Both the position numbers and the translations under genes were made by a program. 64,000 bases of DNA, taken from NCBI RefSeq assembly GCF_036250065.1, contig NZ_CP109199.1:3968001-4032000 (forward strand), given 5' to 3'. Below are positions 35,475 to 44,500 of this stretch, piece after piece (position 1 is the first letter of the stretch; each line of letters opens with the position of its first letter). The notes beneath the pieces are model-generated. The model was not told where the DNA came from and did not search any database. It worked only from the letters and a program-made list of their open reading frames with translations. Source of the DNA: Micromonospora sp. NBC_01699. GTDB taxonomy: Bacteria; Actinomycetota; Actinomycetes; Mycobacteriales; Micromonosporaceae.

Positions 35475-36464
35475 ATGCTGGTCGACTGGCCCCTGGACCG
35501 CCTGCGTGACTACCTGCCCGCCCGTACCGAGCCGGCGGACTTCGACGACTTCTGGACCGAGACCCTGGCGCAGGCGCGGGCGATCGGGACCCCGCCCCGG
35601 TTCGACCCGTACGACGCCGGACTGGCCACCGTACGGGTGTACGACGTGACGTTCGCCGGCTTCGCCGGGCAACCCGTACGCGGTTGGTTCCTGGTCCCCC
35701 GGGACGCGACCGGCCCACTGCCGTGCGTGGTCGAGTACCTCGGCTACGGCCGTGGTCGCGGGCTGCCGCACGAGTGGCTGACCTGGAGCGCGGCCGGTTA
35801 CGCGCACCTGGTGATGGACACCCGGGGGCAGGGCAGCAACGGCTCCCTGGCGGGCGACACCGCCGACCCGGACCCGGCCGGCGGGCCGCAGACCCCCGGT
35901 TTCATGACCCGGGGCATCGCCGACCCCGTGCACTACTACTACCGGCGGGTCTTCACCGACGCGGTCCGGGCGGTCGACGCCGCCCGGTCGCATCCGCTGG
36001 TCGACCCGGAGCGGGTGGTGGTCGCCGGGATCAGCCAGGGCGGCGGCATCGCCATCGCGGCCGGCGGCCTGGTCGACGGGTTGGCCGGGGTGATGCCGGA
36101 CGTGCCGTTCCTCTGCCACCACCGCCGGGCCACCGAGATCACCGACGCCCAGCCGTACGGCGAACTGGTCACCTACCTGAAGACGCACCGGCACAGTGTC
36201 GAGCGGGTGTTCACCACGCTGAGCTACTTCGACGGGGTGAACCTCGCCGCGCGGGCCAGCGCCCCGGCGCTGTTCTCGGTCGCGCTGATGGACGCCATCT
36301 GCCCGCCGTCGACGGTCTTCGCCGCGTACAACCACTATGCCGGGGCGTCGAAGGAGATCGGCGTGTGGCCGTACAACGGTCACGAGGGCGGCGCCGCCTT
36401 CCAGCAGCGGGAGCAGCTTCGCTGGCTGCGTGACCTGCTCGGTGCCGGGGCGCCTGCGGCGTGA
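35475..36464 (+). CDS. Acetylxylan esterase / cephalosporin deacetylase (CE7 family)
   Basis: 329 residues, the usual CE7 size. N-terminal LVDWPLDRLRDYLPARTEPADFDDFW, GYGRGRGLPHEW, RGQGSNGS (family RGQG), nucleophile Ser187 in GISQGGG, Asp273 in VALMDAICPPST and His303 in YNGHEGG form the triad. Removes acetyl groups from xylan fragments or small esters; intracellular, with no signal peptide. Stands alone upstream of a terminator. Confidence 0.92.
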   Translation: MLVDWPLDRLRDYLPARTEPADFDDFWTETLAQARAIGTPPRFDPYDAGLATVRVYDVTFAGFAGQPVRGWFLVPRDATGPLPCVVEYLGYGRGRGLPHEWLTWSAAGYAHLVMDTRGQGSNGSLAGDTADPDPAGGPQTPGFMTRGIADPVHYYYRRVFTDAVRAVDAARSHPLVDPERVVVAGISQGGGIAIAAGGLVDGLAGVMPDVPFLCHHRRATEITDAQPYGELVTYLKTHRHSVERVFTTLSYFDGVNLAARASAPALFSVALMDAICPPSTVFAAYNHYAGASKEIGVWPYNGHEGGAAFQQREQLRWLRDLLGAGAPAA

Positions 36465-36472
36465 CACCGGGG

Positions 36473-36503
36473 CCCGGGTGCGGTCGGGTGGACCGCACCC
36501 GGG
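36473..36503. terminator. Terminator between convergent esterase and CBM32 genes
   Basis: Perfect 13-bp stem CCCGGGTGCGGTC with complement, 5-base loop, 8 bases after the esterase stop. Confidence 0.85.
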
Positions 36504-36532
36504 GACGGTCGGTCCCGGCGGCGGCGCGCCGG

Positions 36533-38386
36533 TCAGCTCGCGTACGCCTCCAGCTCGAAGATCCGAGCCGCCCGGTCACTGTCGCTGGTCGGCGTCAGGA
36601 CGTTCACCCGAACGTACCGGGCGGTGACCGGGGTGAAGGTGTGCGTGGTGACGTTGGCGGTGTTGCCGCGTACGGTCGCGACCGTGCTCCAGGTGGTGCC
36701 GTTGGTGCTGGTCTGGAGGTCGAAGTCACGGGTGTTCCAGGCCGGTTTCTCGCCCCCGGCACCGGAGTGCCGGACCACGAGCCGGCCCACCTGCTGGTTG
36801 GACGCAAGGTCCACCCGGAGCCACTTGGAGATGCCGAGCGAGCACCACTTGTCGGCGTTGCCGGCGGTCCAGGTCCCGTTGACCGCCTTGGCCGGTGCCT
36901 CGGCCGCCGCGCACTGGCTGTCGGCGGTGGCCGGCTTGTTCAGCGCCAGGTTGGTGCCGGTCGGCGGCGCCGGGGTGTAGAGGCGGATGTCGGTCAGGCT
37001 GGCGCTGCCCTCGTACACGTTGGTGTAGAGGTCGCCGATGACGAAGTAGTCCGGGTACGCCGACCCGGACGGCCACTGGTTCGCCCAGGTGGTGCTGCCG
37101 TTGTTGTCGTTCTGCACCAGGTTGTTGTTGTAGCGCCCGTCGTACTCGCCGGGTTCGGTGTTGTAGTGCCAGATCGGGGCGTTGTTGACGATGAACGGGC
37201 GGTGGAGGCGGATCGTCTTCTGCCCGACCCGGGCGAAGTTGCCGCTGGCCTCCAGGACGTAGCCGGTGGCGTCGCGCTCGATGGCGAAGGTGTAGAACTC
37301 GTTCGGCATCAGCTCGGGCTGGATTTCGGCGGCCGAGGAGAGCTGCTGTTCGGCGACGCCGCCGGAGCAGTTGGTCATGAACCACTGCGAGTTGCCGGCG
37401 AGTCCGCCCGGTCCGGGGTTCCAGTTCGGCAGGCCGCTGATCCACATGTTGACCGTGTTGAAGTTGCCGTCCCGGTAGTTGTAGTACTGGTTGGTGTTGG
37501 AGTTGCAGACCCGGCCGCCGGTGCCGCTGCCGACCCGGTCTGGGTGCTGGGAGAACGAGTCCATCAGCACCTTGCGGCGGTAGTGCCAGAAGTGGTTGTT
37601 CCGGGGCGCCGGGTTGGCGAAGTCGACGATCGACAGGAAGTGGAAGCCGTTGTAGCCGTACGGGCCGGAGCGGACGTCCTGCCACTCGCAGTAGGGCGCG
37701 GAGGCGTCACCGGACCAGCCGGGGCTGTTCGAGCCCTCGCCCCACGGGTGCTGGGTCTTGCAGCCCGTGGTGCTGTACCCGTTGACCCGGCCGCCGTACT
37801 CGATCGAGCCGTTGCGCTTGCCGCCGAAGTCGATGGTCTTCAGCTTGTACTCGACCCGGTACTGCGACGGCAGCTTGTTGGTCGGCCGGAAGATCGCCCC
37901 GCCGGTGTGGTCGGGCACGTTCAGCACCGCCACGTTGCCGCCGCCCTGTGCCTGGGTGGTGATCGACGGCGGCGCCTCGATGACCCCGTTCTTGTCCCAG
38001 TCGCGGGCCGACAGGGAGGCGGTCAACCAGCCGTTCTGCCCGACCGGGAACTCCTTGCGGTAGGTGTTGAAGGAGTTGAACGCGGTGGTCCAGTCCGCCC
38101 CGTAGTCGTTGCGGTACCACTGCCCGGAGTCGTCCATGATGGTGTCGAACGGGTTGGCGTAGGTCTCCCGTACCCAGGGCGCGTTGCCGGGGTTGACCGG
38201 GGTGGAGAAGTCCTCGGAGTAGAGCAGGTTCCAGGCGACCTGGGCGCCGACGTCGCCGGCCGGAGCCGGACCGCCGGCCGGGGCGGCGACGGCCACACCG
38301 GGTACGAACGAGGTCAGCGCCACGACGCCCGCGGTCAACGCGGCGACGGCCGTCCGGCGGCGCAGACCGCCGATGTTGCTGTGCAT
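36533..38386 (-). CDS. Secreted protein with unassigned catalytic-like domain and C-terminal F5/8 type C (CBM32) domain
   Basis: 617 residues from ATG at 38386. Sec signal: RRR then TAVAALTAGVVALTSFVPGVAVA, cleavage near residue 35. Residues about 50-470 form an aromatic- and Asn-rich domain starting LLYSEDFSTPVNPGNAPWVRE, with IDFGGKRNGSIEYGGRVNGY and several cysteines; it looks like a beta-sandwich of the concanavalin type but I do not recognise a family. Residues about 480-617 are a discoidin/CBM32 domain (NLALNKPATADSQ, WLRVDLASNQQVGRLVVRH, ARYVRVNVLTPT), which binds galactose- or polysaccharide-type ligands. Likely an extracellular glycan-active enzyme. The upstream region carries a long perfect palindrome. 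Confidence 0.75.
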   Translation of the reverse strand: MHSNIGGLRRRTAVAALTAGVVALTSFVPGVAVAAPAGGPAPAGDVGAQVAWNLLYSEDFSTPVNPGNAPWVRETYANPFDTIMDDSGQWYRNDYGADWTTAFNSFNTYRKEFPVGQNGWLTASLSARDWDKNGVIEAPPSITTQAQGGGNVAVLNVPDHTGGAIFRPTNKLPSQYRVEYKLKTIDFGGKRNGSIEYGGRVNGYSTTGCKTQHPWGEGSNSPGWSGDASAPYCEWQDVRSGPYGYNGFHFLSIVDFANPAPRNNHFWHYRRKVLMDSFSQHPDRVGSGTGGRVCNSNTNQYYNYRDGNFNTVNMWISGLPNWNPGPGGLAGNSQWFMTNCSGGVAEQQLSSAAEIQPELMPNEFYTFAIERDATGYVLEASGNFARVGQKTIRLHRPFIVNNAPIWHYNTEPGEYDGRYNNNLVQNDNNGSTTWANQWPSGSAYPDYFVIGDLYTNVYEGSASLTDIRLYTPAPPTGTNLALNKPATADSQCAAAEAPAKAVNGTWTAGNADKWCSLGISKWLRVDLASNQQVGRLVVRHSGAGGEKPAWNTRDFDLQTSTNGTTWSTVATVRGNTANVTTHTFTPVTARYVRVNVLTPTSDSDRAARIFELEAYAS

Positions 38387-38700
38387 GATTGCGTACGACC
38401 CTTCACTCGACGGGTAAAGGTGCTTTTCACTGCCGTCTTCCGAACCGACCGCGCCCACGCGGTAAACACACCCCCCGTATGGTCCGGTGATTGTGGACGA
38501 CGCGCCGATCGCCATCCGTTTTCCACTTCCGTAATTCGAGTAACTCGAATTACGCGGCCATTTCCGGCCGGTATCAGGAATCGTTACATCCGAAGCGATG
38601 CCAGTCAATCCGAGCCGGTGCCGCCGCACCTGTTTGGATCTTCGGGCCGGGCGTGGGCGATGATGGGCGCGCCCGTACCCCCGCAGATGAGGACGTCGAC
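38387..38700. other. Promoter region between the CBM32 and cupin genes
   Basis: 314 bases, AT-richer than anywhere nearby, no supported gene. Holds the palindrome at 38531-38553. The cupin gene ribosome site GAGGA is at its right end. Confidence 0.5.
38531..38553. promoter_or_regulatory. Perfect 23-bp palindrome, operator candidate
   Basis: Arms GTAATTCGAG and CTCGAATTAC separated by TAA. It is AT-rich in a GC-rich genome and lies 145 bases upstream of the secreted CBM32 gene and 148 upstream of the cupin gene. Strong sign of a dimeric repressor or activator site. Confidence 0.6.
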
Positions 38701-39345
38701 GTGAGCGCAGGAAGCATCGTGCAGGCCCCGGACGGCCGGCAGGTCGTGCTGGGCGAGATCGGCCAGCGGGTGCTGCTGGTCAACCCCCGGGTACGGGTGT
38801 GGGAGGTCCGGCTCGCCCCCGGTGGGTCGCAGCCCTGGCACCTGCACCACAACCCGTACCTGGTGCTGAACCTGGAGACGTCGCCCTGCCGGATGGACTG
38901 GCTCGACGGCAGCCCGGCCCGGTTCCTGTCCGAACGGGTCGGCGGGGTCGTGCACCGGCCGGTCTCGCCGGTGCACATGCTCACCAACCACGGCGACTCG
39001 AACTACCGCAACCGGATAGTCGAGCTGCTCGACCTCGGCGAGGAGGCGTCCGGCGTACCGGATCGGGCCCTGTCCCCCGCGCGGCCGGTGACCGGCGGTC
39101 TCACCCCGACCGAGGTCTTCGCCGACGAACAGGTACGCGTGCTGGGTGTCGAGGTGGAGCCGGGCGCCCGCCATGACTGGCGGGCCGGCGACATCCCCAC
39201 GGTCGTGATCGGCCTCTCCCACCCGGACTCCGACGGCGTCCACTACCTCGGGCCGGGCGAGCGGCACGGGTTCGCCACCGACCCGACGAACCCGCACACC
39301 TTCCGGCTGGTCGAGCTGACCTACCTCGGCGCCGGGGGACGCTAG
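38701..39345 (+). CDS. Cupin-domain protein
   Basis: 214 residues from GTG at 38701 with GAGGA 7 bases upstream; the frame is open further upstream but unconserved. Two cupin-like halves: VWEVRLAPGGSQPWHLHHNPYLVLNLE (about 31-57) with the H-x-H metal motif, and EVEPGARHDWRAGDIPTVVIGL (about 151-172). Metal-binding small-molecule enzyme or sugar-binding protein; no substrate can be named. Its stop overlaps the stop of the convergent SDR gene by four bases. Confidence 0.65.
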   Translation: MSAGSIVQAPDGRQVVLGEIGQRVLLVNPRVRVWEVRLAPGGSQPWHLHHNPYLVLNLETSPCRMDWLDGSPARFLSERVGGVVHRPVSPVHMLTNHGDSNYRNRIVELLDLGEEASGVPDRALSPARPVTGGLTPTEVFADEQVRVLGVEVEPGARHDWRAGDIPTVVIGLSHPDSDGVHYLGPGERHGFATDPTNPHTFRLVELTYLGAGGR

Positions 39346-40193
39346 CCCGTCGCGTCGCCCGGCAGGGCGGACAGCAGTCGGCCGGTGAGCCGGTGCAGTC
39401 GCGTCGCCGCCTCGGCGTCGGCGTCGGCCGATCCCGGCGACAGGTCGATCCGGCGTTCCCGCATGAACGCGGACACCGGTTCGGCCGGCGGTGCGTCGAT
39501 GACGGCGACGATCGGCACGATGCCCTCGCCCACCGGCCTGGCCGAGCGCCGCATCGCCTCGACCTGGGCGGCCGTGACCTCGTCGTAGTCGCCGGAAAGG
39601 CTGGTCGCGACGCCGCCGGGATGGAGCAACACATATCGCGTACGGCTCGCCGGGTACACCGCCGCGAAGGCGATGCCGAGCAGGTCGTTCGCCCGGCCGG
39701 CCTGGAACTGTGCGGTGAACCCGTCGTAGTCGCCGGCCAGCCCCGGATCATCCCAGCGGATCTCCGGCTTCGCGATCCCCGGCCCGGAGACGTTCACCAC
39801 GACCGGCCTCACCGCCCGTTCCAACTGCTCCACCAGGCCGTGACCGAGCAGGTACCGGCTCAGGTAGTCCAACGCGAACGTTCCCTCCAGCCCCTCGGCC
39901 GTCTCCGTCCGGTTCGACCGGTAGTGCCGAGCGCAGAAGACGAGTACGTCGACCACCGGCCGGCTCGCCGCGATCTCTGCGACGACCCGCCGGTTCTCCG
40001 CCACCAGGCTCAGGTCGGCCCGGATGAACTGTGCCCGCGACCCGGCACCGTCCCGGTCGGCGCCGGCCAGGAACGCCGCACCCTTCGCCGGGTCGCGGCC
40101 CACGATGACAACGTTGTCGCCGCGCCCGAGGTAGGTCGAGGCGAGCGCCCGCCCCATGCCGTCGGTGCCGCCGGAGATCACGATGGTGCGCAC
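39342..40193 (-). CDS. Short-chain dehydrogenase-like protein with altered active site
   Basis: 283 residues. Cofactor motif SGGTDGMGRALA (7-18) and acidic RADLS. Catalytic Ser136 lies in NVSGPG. The YxxxK motif appears as FQAGR (Phe163, Arg167), so both the catalytic tyrosine and lysine are replaced. It may have lost reductase activity or use another residue. Divergent from a TetR gene, with two identical-type operators in between, so it is probably the TetR target. Confidence 0.8.
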   Translation of the reverse strand: MRTIVISGGTDGMGRALASTYLGRGDNVVIVGRDPAKGAAFLAGADRDGAGSRAQFIRADLSLVAENRRVVAEIAASRPVVDVLVFCARHYRSNRTETAEGLEGTFALDYLSRYLLGHGLVEQLERAVRPVVVNVSGPGIAKPEIRWDDPGLAGDYDGFTAQFQAGRANDLLGIAFAAVYPASRTRYVLLHPGGVATSLSGDYDEVTAAQVEAMRRSARPVGEGIVPIVAVIDAPPAEPVSAFMRERRIDLSPGSADADAEAATRLHRLTGRLLSALPGDATG

Positions 40194-40213
40194 GGATGTC
40201 GCCTCCCACGTTC

Positions 40214-40229
40214 TGAACTCGCTGGTTCA
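40214..40229. promoter_or_regulatory. TetR operator O1
   Basis: TGAACTCGCTGGTTCA, inverted repeat TGAAC-N6-GTTCA, 21 bases upstream of the SDR start. Confidence 0.7.
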
Positions 40230-40275
40230 ATCCAACGATCCGGACGGTAGTGCAGAACCAGGCAGGAAACAAGAT

Positions 40276-40291
40276 TGAACTCACTGGTTCA
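40276..40291. promoter_or_regulatory. TetR operator O2
   Basis: TGAACTCACTGGTTCA, differing from O1 at one position, 31 bases upstream of the TetR start. The two sites cover both divergent promoters and are centred 62 bp apart. Confidence 0.7.
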
Positions 40292-40321
40292 GTCTGTTGG
40301 GTGACGGGATAGAGTGCCGGG

Positions 40322-40981
40322 GTGAGCACAGCAAGGGTCTCGATCGCAGCGGGGCAGGACGCCCCACGGGGACGCATCGACAAACGTCAGGCGATCCTGG
40401 ACGCGGCGATCGCGGTGTTCGCCCGGCAGGGCTACGCCCAGTCCTGCGTACAGGAGATCGCGGCCGAGGCCGGGGTCGCCAAGCCGACCGTCTACAACCA
40501 CCTGCACGACAAGGAGACCCTGTTCCGGCACGCGATGGAAGCCGCCGCCAACCGCGCCATGGCCGAGAACCTGGCGATCGTCGAACGGCTCGCCGATCAG
40601 GGCACGGACCTACGGGCCAGCCTGGACGAGTTCGGTTACCAGCTGCTGCGGTGCCACTGCGACGACCGGTCCTGGGCGCTGCGGCGCCTGCTCAACGCCG
40701 AGGTCAACCGGTTCCCGGACCTGATCGACATCGTCCACGGCACCGGGGCGAACCGGGTCGCCGAGGCGCTGGCCGACCGGCTGGCGCGGCTCACACTCGC
40801 CGGGCGCCTGTCCGCCGCCGACCCGGTCGAGGCGGCCGAACAGCTCCTCGCCCTGCTCACCGGCCCGATGGACAGCCGAGCCCGGCTCGGCACCCGGCCC
40901 GTTCCGGAGGGTGAACTGCGCGCGGTCGCGGTGGCGGCGGTCAACACGTTCCTGCGCTCGTACGGCGACGTCCGGGCGTAG
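40322..40981 (+). CDS. TetR-family transcriptional regulator
   Basis: 219 residues from GTG at 40322. Helix-turn-helix near 20-65: RQAILDAAIAVFARQGYAQS and IAAEAGVAKPTVYNHLHDKE. The C-terminal ligand-binding part is helical and belongs to the group with 'TetR_C' AefR-like features (LLNAEVNRFPDL). Expected to repress itself and the divergent SDR gene through O1 and O2. Ligand unknown. Confidence 0.92.
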   Translation: MSTARVSIAAGQDAPRGRIDKRQAILDAAIAVFARQGYAQSCVQEIAAEAGVAKPTVYNHLHDKETLFRHAMEAAANRAMAENLAIVERLADQGTDLRASLDEFGYQLLRCHCDDRSWALRRLLNAEVNRFPDLIDIVHGTGANRVAEALADRLARLTLAGRLSAADPVEAAEQLLALLTGPMDSRARLGTRPVPEGELRAVAVAAVNTFLRSYGDVRA

Positions 40982-41011
40982 CCGCCATTCACAGGAACGG
41001 AAAAAGCACTC

Positions 41012-41045
41012 AGGGCCTCACCGTAATCGATTCCGGTGAGGCCCT
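41012..41045. terminator. Bidirectional terminator between tetR and the immunity candidate
   Basis: Perfect 12-bp stem AGGGCCTCACCG with complement, 10-base loop, preceded by AAAAA and followed by TT; located in the gap between convergent genes. Confidence 0.85.
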
Positions 41046-41102
41046 TCGTGGTCGCCGAGGATGAACTGACGAGATCAACCTCGTCCGGTCCATCCTGTCC
41101 AG

Positions 41103-41510
41103 CTATTCGATCCGGGCACGTACAAGAGCGTCGATGGCCCGACGCAGGGCCGCCTTCAACTTCTCCCTCTCGTCGCGCACCTGGTGAATTTTCCTGCCGG
41201 ACGCCTGATAGGCGGCTTCGAACGCCACCCACGCCTCGTAGGTCGCAATCCGTTCCTCGGACGAGGCCCGGCTTCGCTCGAACTGTTGCCGAAAGCCCAG
41301 CGGGGGCTCATGACTCCCAATCCAGAGTTCGAGTCGGGCATGTTCGACCATGTATAGCGCGGCGAGTTCGACCACGTCGTTACCGACTATGTTGCTACCG
41401 ATCACCCGCACACCGAGGTTGAGGGCGGCCGATGCCGTCGGGCCCCGCAGACCCTCGGGCACGTCACTGACCGGAGGCTGATCCCTCAGCCACTCCCGTG
41501 CGTCTGCCAT
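41103..41510 (-). CDS. Immunity protein candidate for the RHS toxin
   Basis: 135 residues, no family recognised. The ATG at 41510 overlaps the toxin stop (ATGA) and has GGAGG upstream, so it is translated together with the toxin, as immunity genes of polymorphic toxins are. The protein is soluble and helical: AALYMVEHARLELWIG, FERSRASSEERIATYEAWVAFEAAYQ, and a charged coiled-coil-like end REKLKAALRRAIDALVRARIE. Local GC is about 55-62% in the 60-base lines I counted, below the surrounding DNA, as is the toxin tip. The role is inferred from position and coupling, not from similarity. Confidence 0.65.
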   Translation of the reverse strand: MADAREWLRDQPPVSDVPEGLRGPTASAALNLGVRVIGSNIVGNDVVELAALYMVEHARLELWIGSHEPPLGFRQQFERSRASSEERIATYEAWVAFEAAYQASGRKIHQVRDEREKLKAALRRAIDALVRARIE

Positions 41511-44500
41511 CACAACCTCCTCCGTTCGAAGTTCGTCTCCAGCAGCCAGCTTGCGATTTCCATCGATGTCGAGACCGGCATCTCGTATCCTCCGGCCCTG
41601 AGGATCCTCGCACAGAACGTCACACAATTGTTCGTGTCCCTGTCGTGCGGTCCCAGGTTGCTGTCGTCCAAGAAGTAATCCTGCGCCTGCTGGGCTCGCC
41701 TCGCATTCGGCAGAGGCACCCGAATTACATCGGTGCCGGGAGAATGGGCGGCATCGCGCAGGCCAACGACAGAATCCTCTCCGACCCGGGAACCCGCCTC
41801 GGTGTGAATCGTCCTACCGTTGTGCGTAACCGCGATCGACGCGTGCCCCTGTTCCATGTCCAGGTAGACATCGGCGTAGCCCTCATCCCCGCAGTTGTGC
41901 ACAAGGACGGGTGTGGCCCCGGCCGCCACGTAGTACGTGTGGAGGTTGGCGACCGTGAGGTTGTGCACGGTGGCCCGCGGGGTGGTCCAACGCTCGACCG
42001 CCGCGATCTGTACCAGGGTGCCCGCGCCGGTCCGCAACCACTGGCCGGACCGCAGGTCGGTGGCGTCGATCCACTCGCCCAACTCCGGCACCCAGAACGG
42101 ATGACCGTCGGTCGCGGTGACCTCGGCGGTGTCGGAGCCACGCTCACCGTCGGTGTCGATGGTGACCCGGACCAGGTGCTTGACCCCGTCGCCCTTGATC
42201 GTTGCGCTGACCGTCTCGATCTCGGTCCGACCCGTCTCCGGATCGGTGGCCCTGACCCTGTCCCCCGGCTTCACGTCCTCGATCGGTTTGGTGGAGCCGT
42301 CCTCCATCAGGACCTTGGTACCGGGGACGAAGCTGTTGCTGGCCGTCTGGCACGACCCGCCCTCGTCCGCCTTTCCGGCGCCACCGCCCCCACTCGATCC
42401 GCCGTTACTGCGTTTCGAGCCGCCCGAGGAACCGCCCGGCTTCGAGCCTCCCTTGCCGCCGCCGGACTTCCCGCCACCGGCGGAACCGGCCGAGGATCCC
42501 TTCGGATTGGACTTGGCCTGGGCCTGTTTGTGAGTCGGGTTACCCGTCTTCTTCGAGGCGTTGACGGCCCGGTTACTGGTCGTGTTGACCTTGTCGGCCG
42601 CCTTCTTCTTCGCCGCCTGCGCGGCCTTCTTGGCCCGCTCGATGGCCGCCTTCTTGGCGTTCAGCGCAGCCCGCTCCGCCGCCCGGGCGGCCGCCAGGAC
42701 CGCCTCGGCTGCCTTCTTCGCCGCGCGCCACGCCTGAATCGCGTCGATCGTACGGTTGACGGCCTTCAGTACGGACGGGATCTTGCCGAGCTTGGTCCAG
42801 GGGATCGCCCCGATGATGAGGCTGCCGCACGCCCACATGTCACCGCCGAAACAGCTCATGGCGTCGTTGATGCCGATGAACTCCTTCAGGATGTACCAGG
42901 CCGAGTCGAGAATCACCGAGAGCAGTGAGCGCCCCATCGTGAACTGCGCCTGGGCGACCTGCGCGGCCGACAGACCCGCACCCGCCAGCGCCGCCGCCGT
43001 CTCCGAGGCGGTCAGCGACACCGACAGGCCGCTCGGGTCGGAGAGCGTCACCGGGTTGTTGTGCGCGTACGCGTACCCGTTGGACTGCATCGGGTCGGCC
43101 AGGTCCAGCACCGGGTCGGCGGACATGAACCGCCCCACCGTCGGGTCGTACAGCCGTGCGCCGAGCGGCGTGTAGCCGGAGGCATCGTCGCGGAGCGCGC
43201 CGAGGAACCCGGTCTTGGTCTGCATGTTGACGCCGATCGGCGTCGGCCCGCGCTGGTTGCCGAACGGGTCCTGCTTCCGGATCCGGACCGGCATTCCGCT
43301 GTAGAGGGCGATCTCCGCGTACGGGCTGCCCTGGTGGTCCGCGGCGAGGGCGACGAGGTTCGGCGCGGAGGTGCCGTAGGAGTAGCGCATCATCGTGCCG
43401 CCCGGCGCGCTGTACGAGCGCTGGGTGTTGACCGCCACCCCGCCCCGCTGGACGGTCACCTGGGACTCGCCCAGGTTCAGGGTGAGCTGCTTGCCCTGTA
43501 TCGCCAACAGCCGGGAGCCGCCGGGTCCGTAGACGTACCGGGTCTCGTTCTGCGCCTCCCACTGCTGCGCGGCGGCGGCGCTGTCACAGGTCGCCAGCAC
43601 AAGCTGGGTGCCGTTGGCCGTGGCCGCGTCCTTGACGGCGAAACAAAGGCCGGAGGCGGTGTGCCTGAGCTGCCCGGACGAGGTGCGTTCCAGGCGCTGT
43701 CCGGTCGAGGCGTCGCACTTCTGCACCCCGAAGACCGACCCGGCGGTGTTGGCCGCCGGCTGGAGGCACCAGCCGTCGTACACGGACAGGGTGCCCAGGT
43801 TGACGTTGGCCTGGTTCGGGGCCGGGGTGAAGGTCCACTTCTGGGCGAGCGTGTCGTTGCACGGGTAGAGCTGGACCGGTTGGCCGGCCGCCGGGACACC
43901 GGTGCTGAGGTCGATGCACTTGTTCGCGAGACCGACGTACGCGGTCTTGCCCTTGTCACCCTGGCCGACGATCCGTTCGATCTGGCCGTCGTGGGTCCAG
44001 GACAGCGTCTGCTGGTCGCCGTTCTCCACCGACGTGACGGACTTCGTCTCGCCGGTCAGCTCGTACAGCCGGTTCGCCGTCGCGGTGATCTCGGCGCCGG
44101 CCGGGGTGACGGAGTTCTTGGTCACCTTGGTGAGGGTGCGCGGCTGGCTGCCGTCGGTTTGCCCGTAGTCGTACTCGGTGGTGGCGTTCTGGCTGGTGCC
44201 GCCGCCGAGGGCCTTCTCGACCAGCTTCGTACGGTTGCCGAGGATGTCGTACTCGTACTCCTGCCAGTAGCCGGAGCCGTCGGTTCCGGCGCCCGCGTTG
44301 ACGGTGCCGTCCGTGCCGACCGGCCCGGCCGCGCAGGAGTCCTGGTCCCTGGCGGTCCACGCGTTCTTCAGCTGGCCGAGCGCCTGGTAGGTGAAGCACT
44401 GCCGTTCCTCGATGCCGAGGGAGCGCTCGCGGATGGCGGTCACGTTGCCGGCAGGGTCGTACCAGTAGGAGCGGTGCGAGACGAGGTTGGCGCCGACGGG

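Noticed and set aside
36461-38704. Long plus-strand open frame opposite the CBM32 gene
   Set aside because: Shadow of the secreted protein, Val/Gly/Arg-rich and without recognisable domains.
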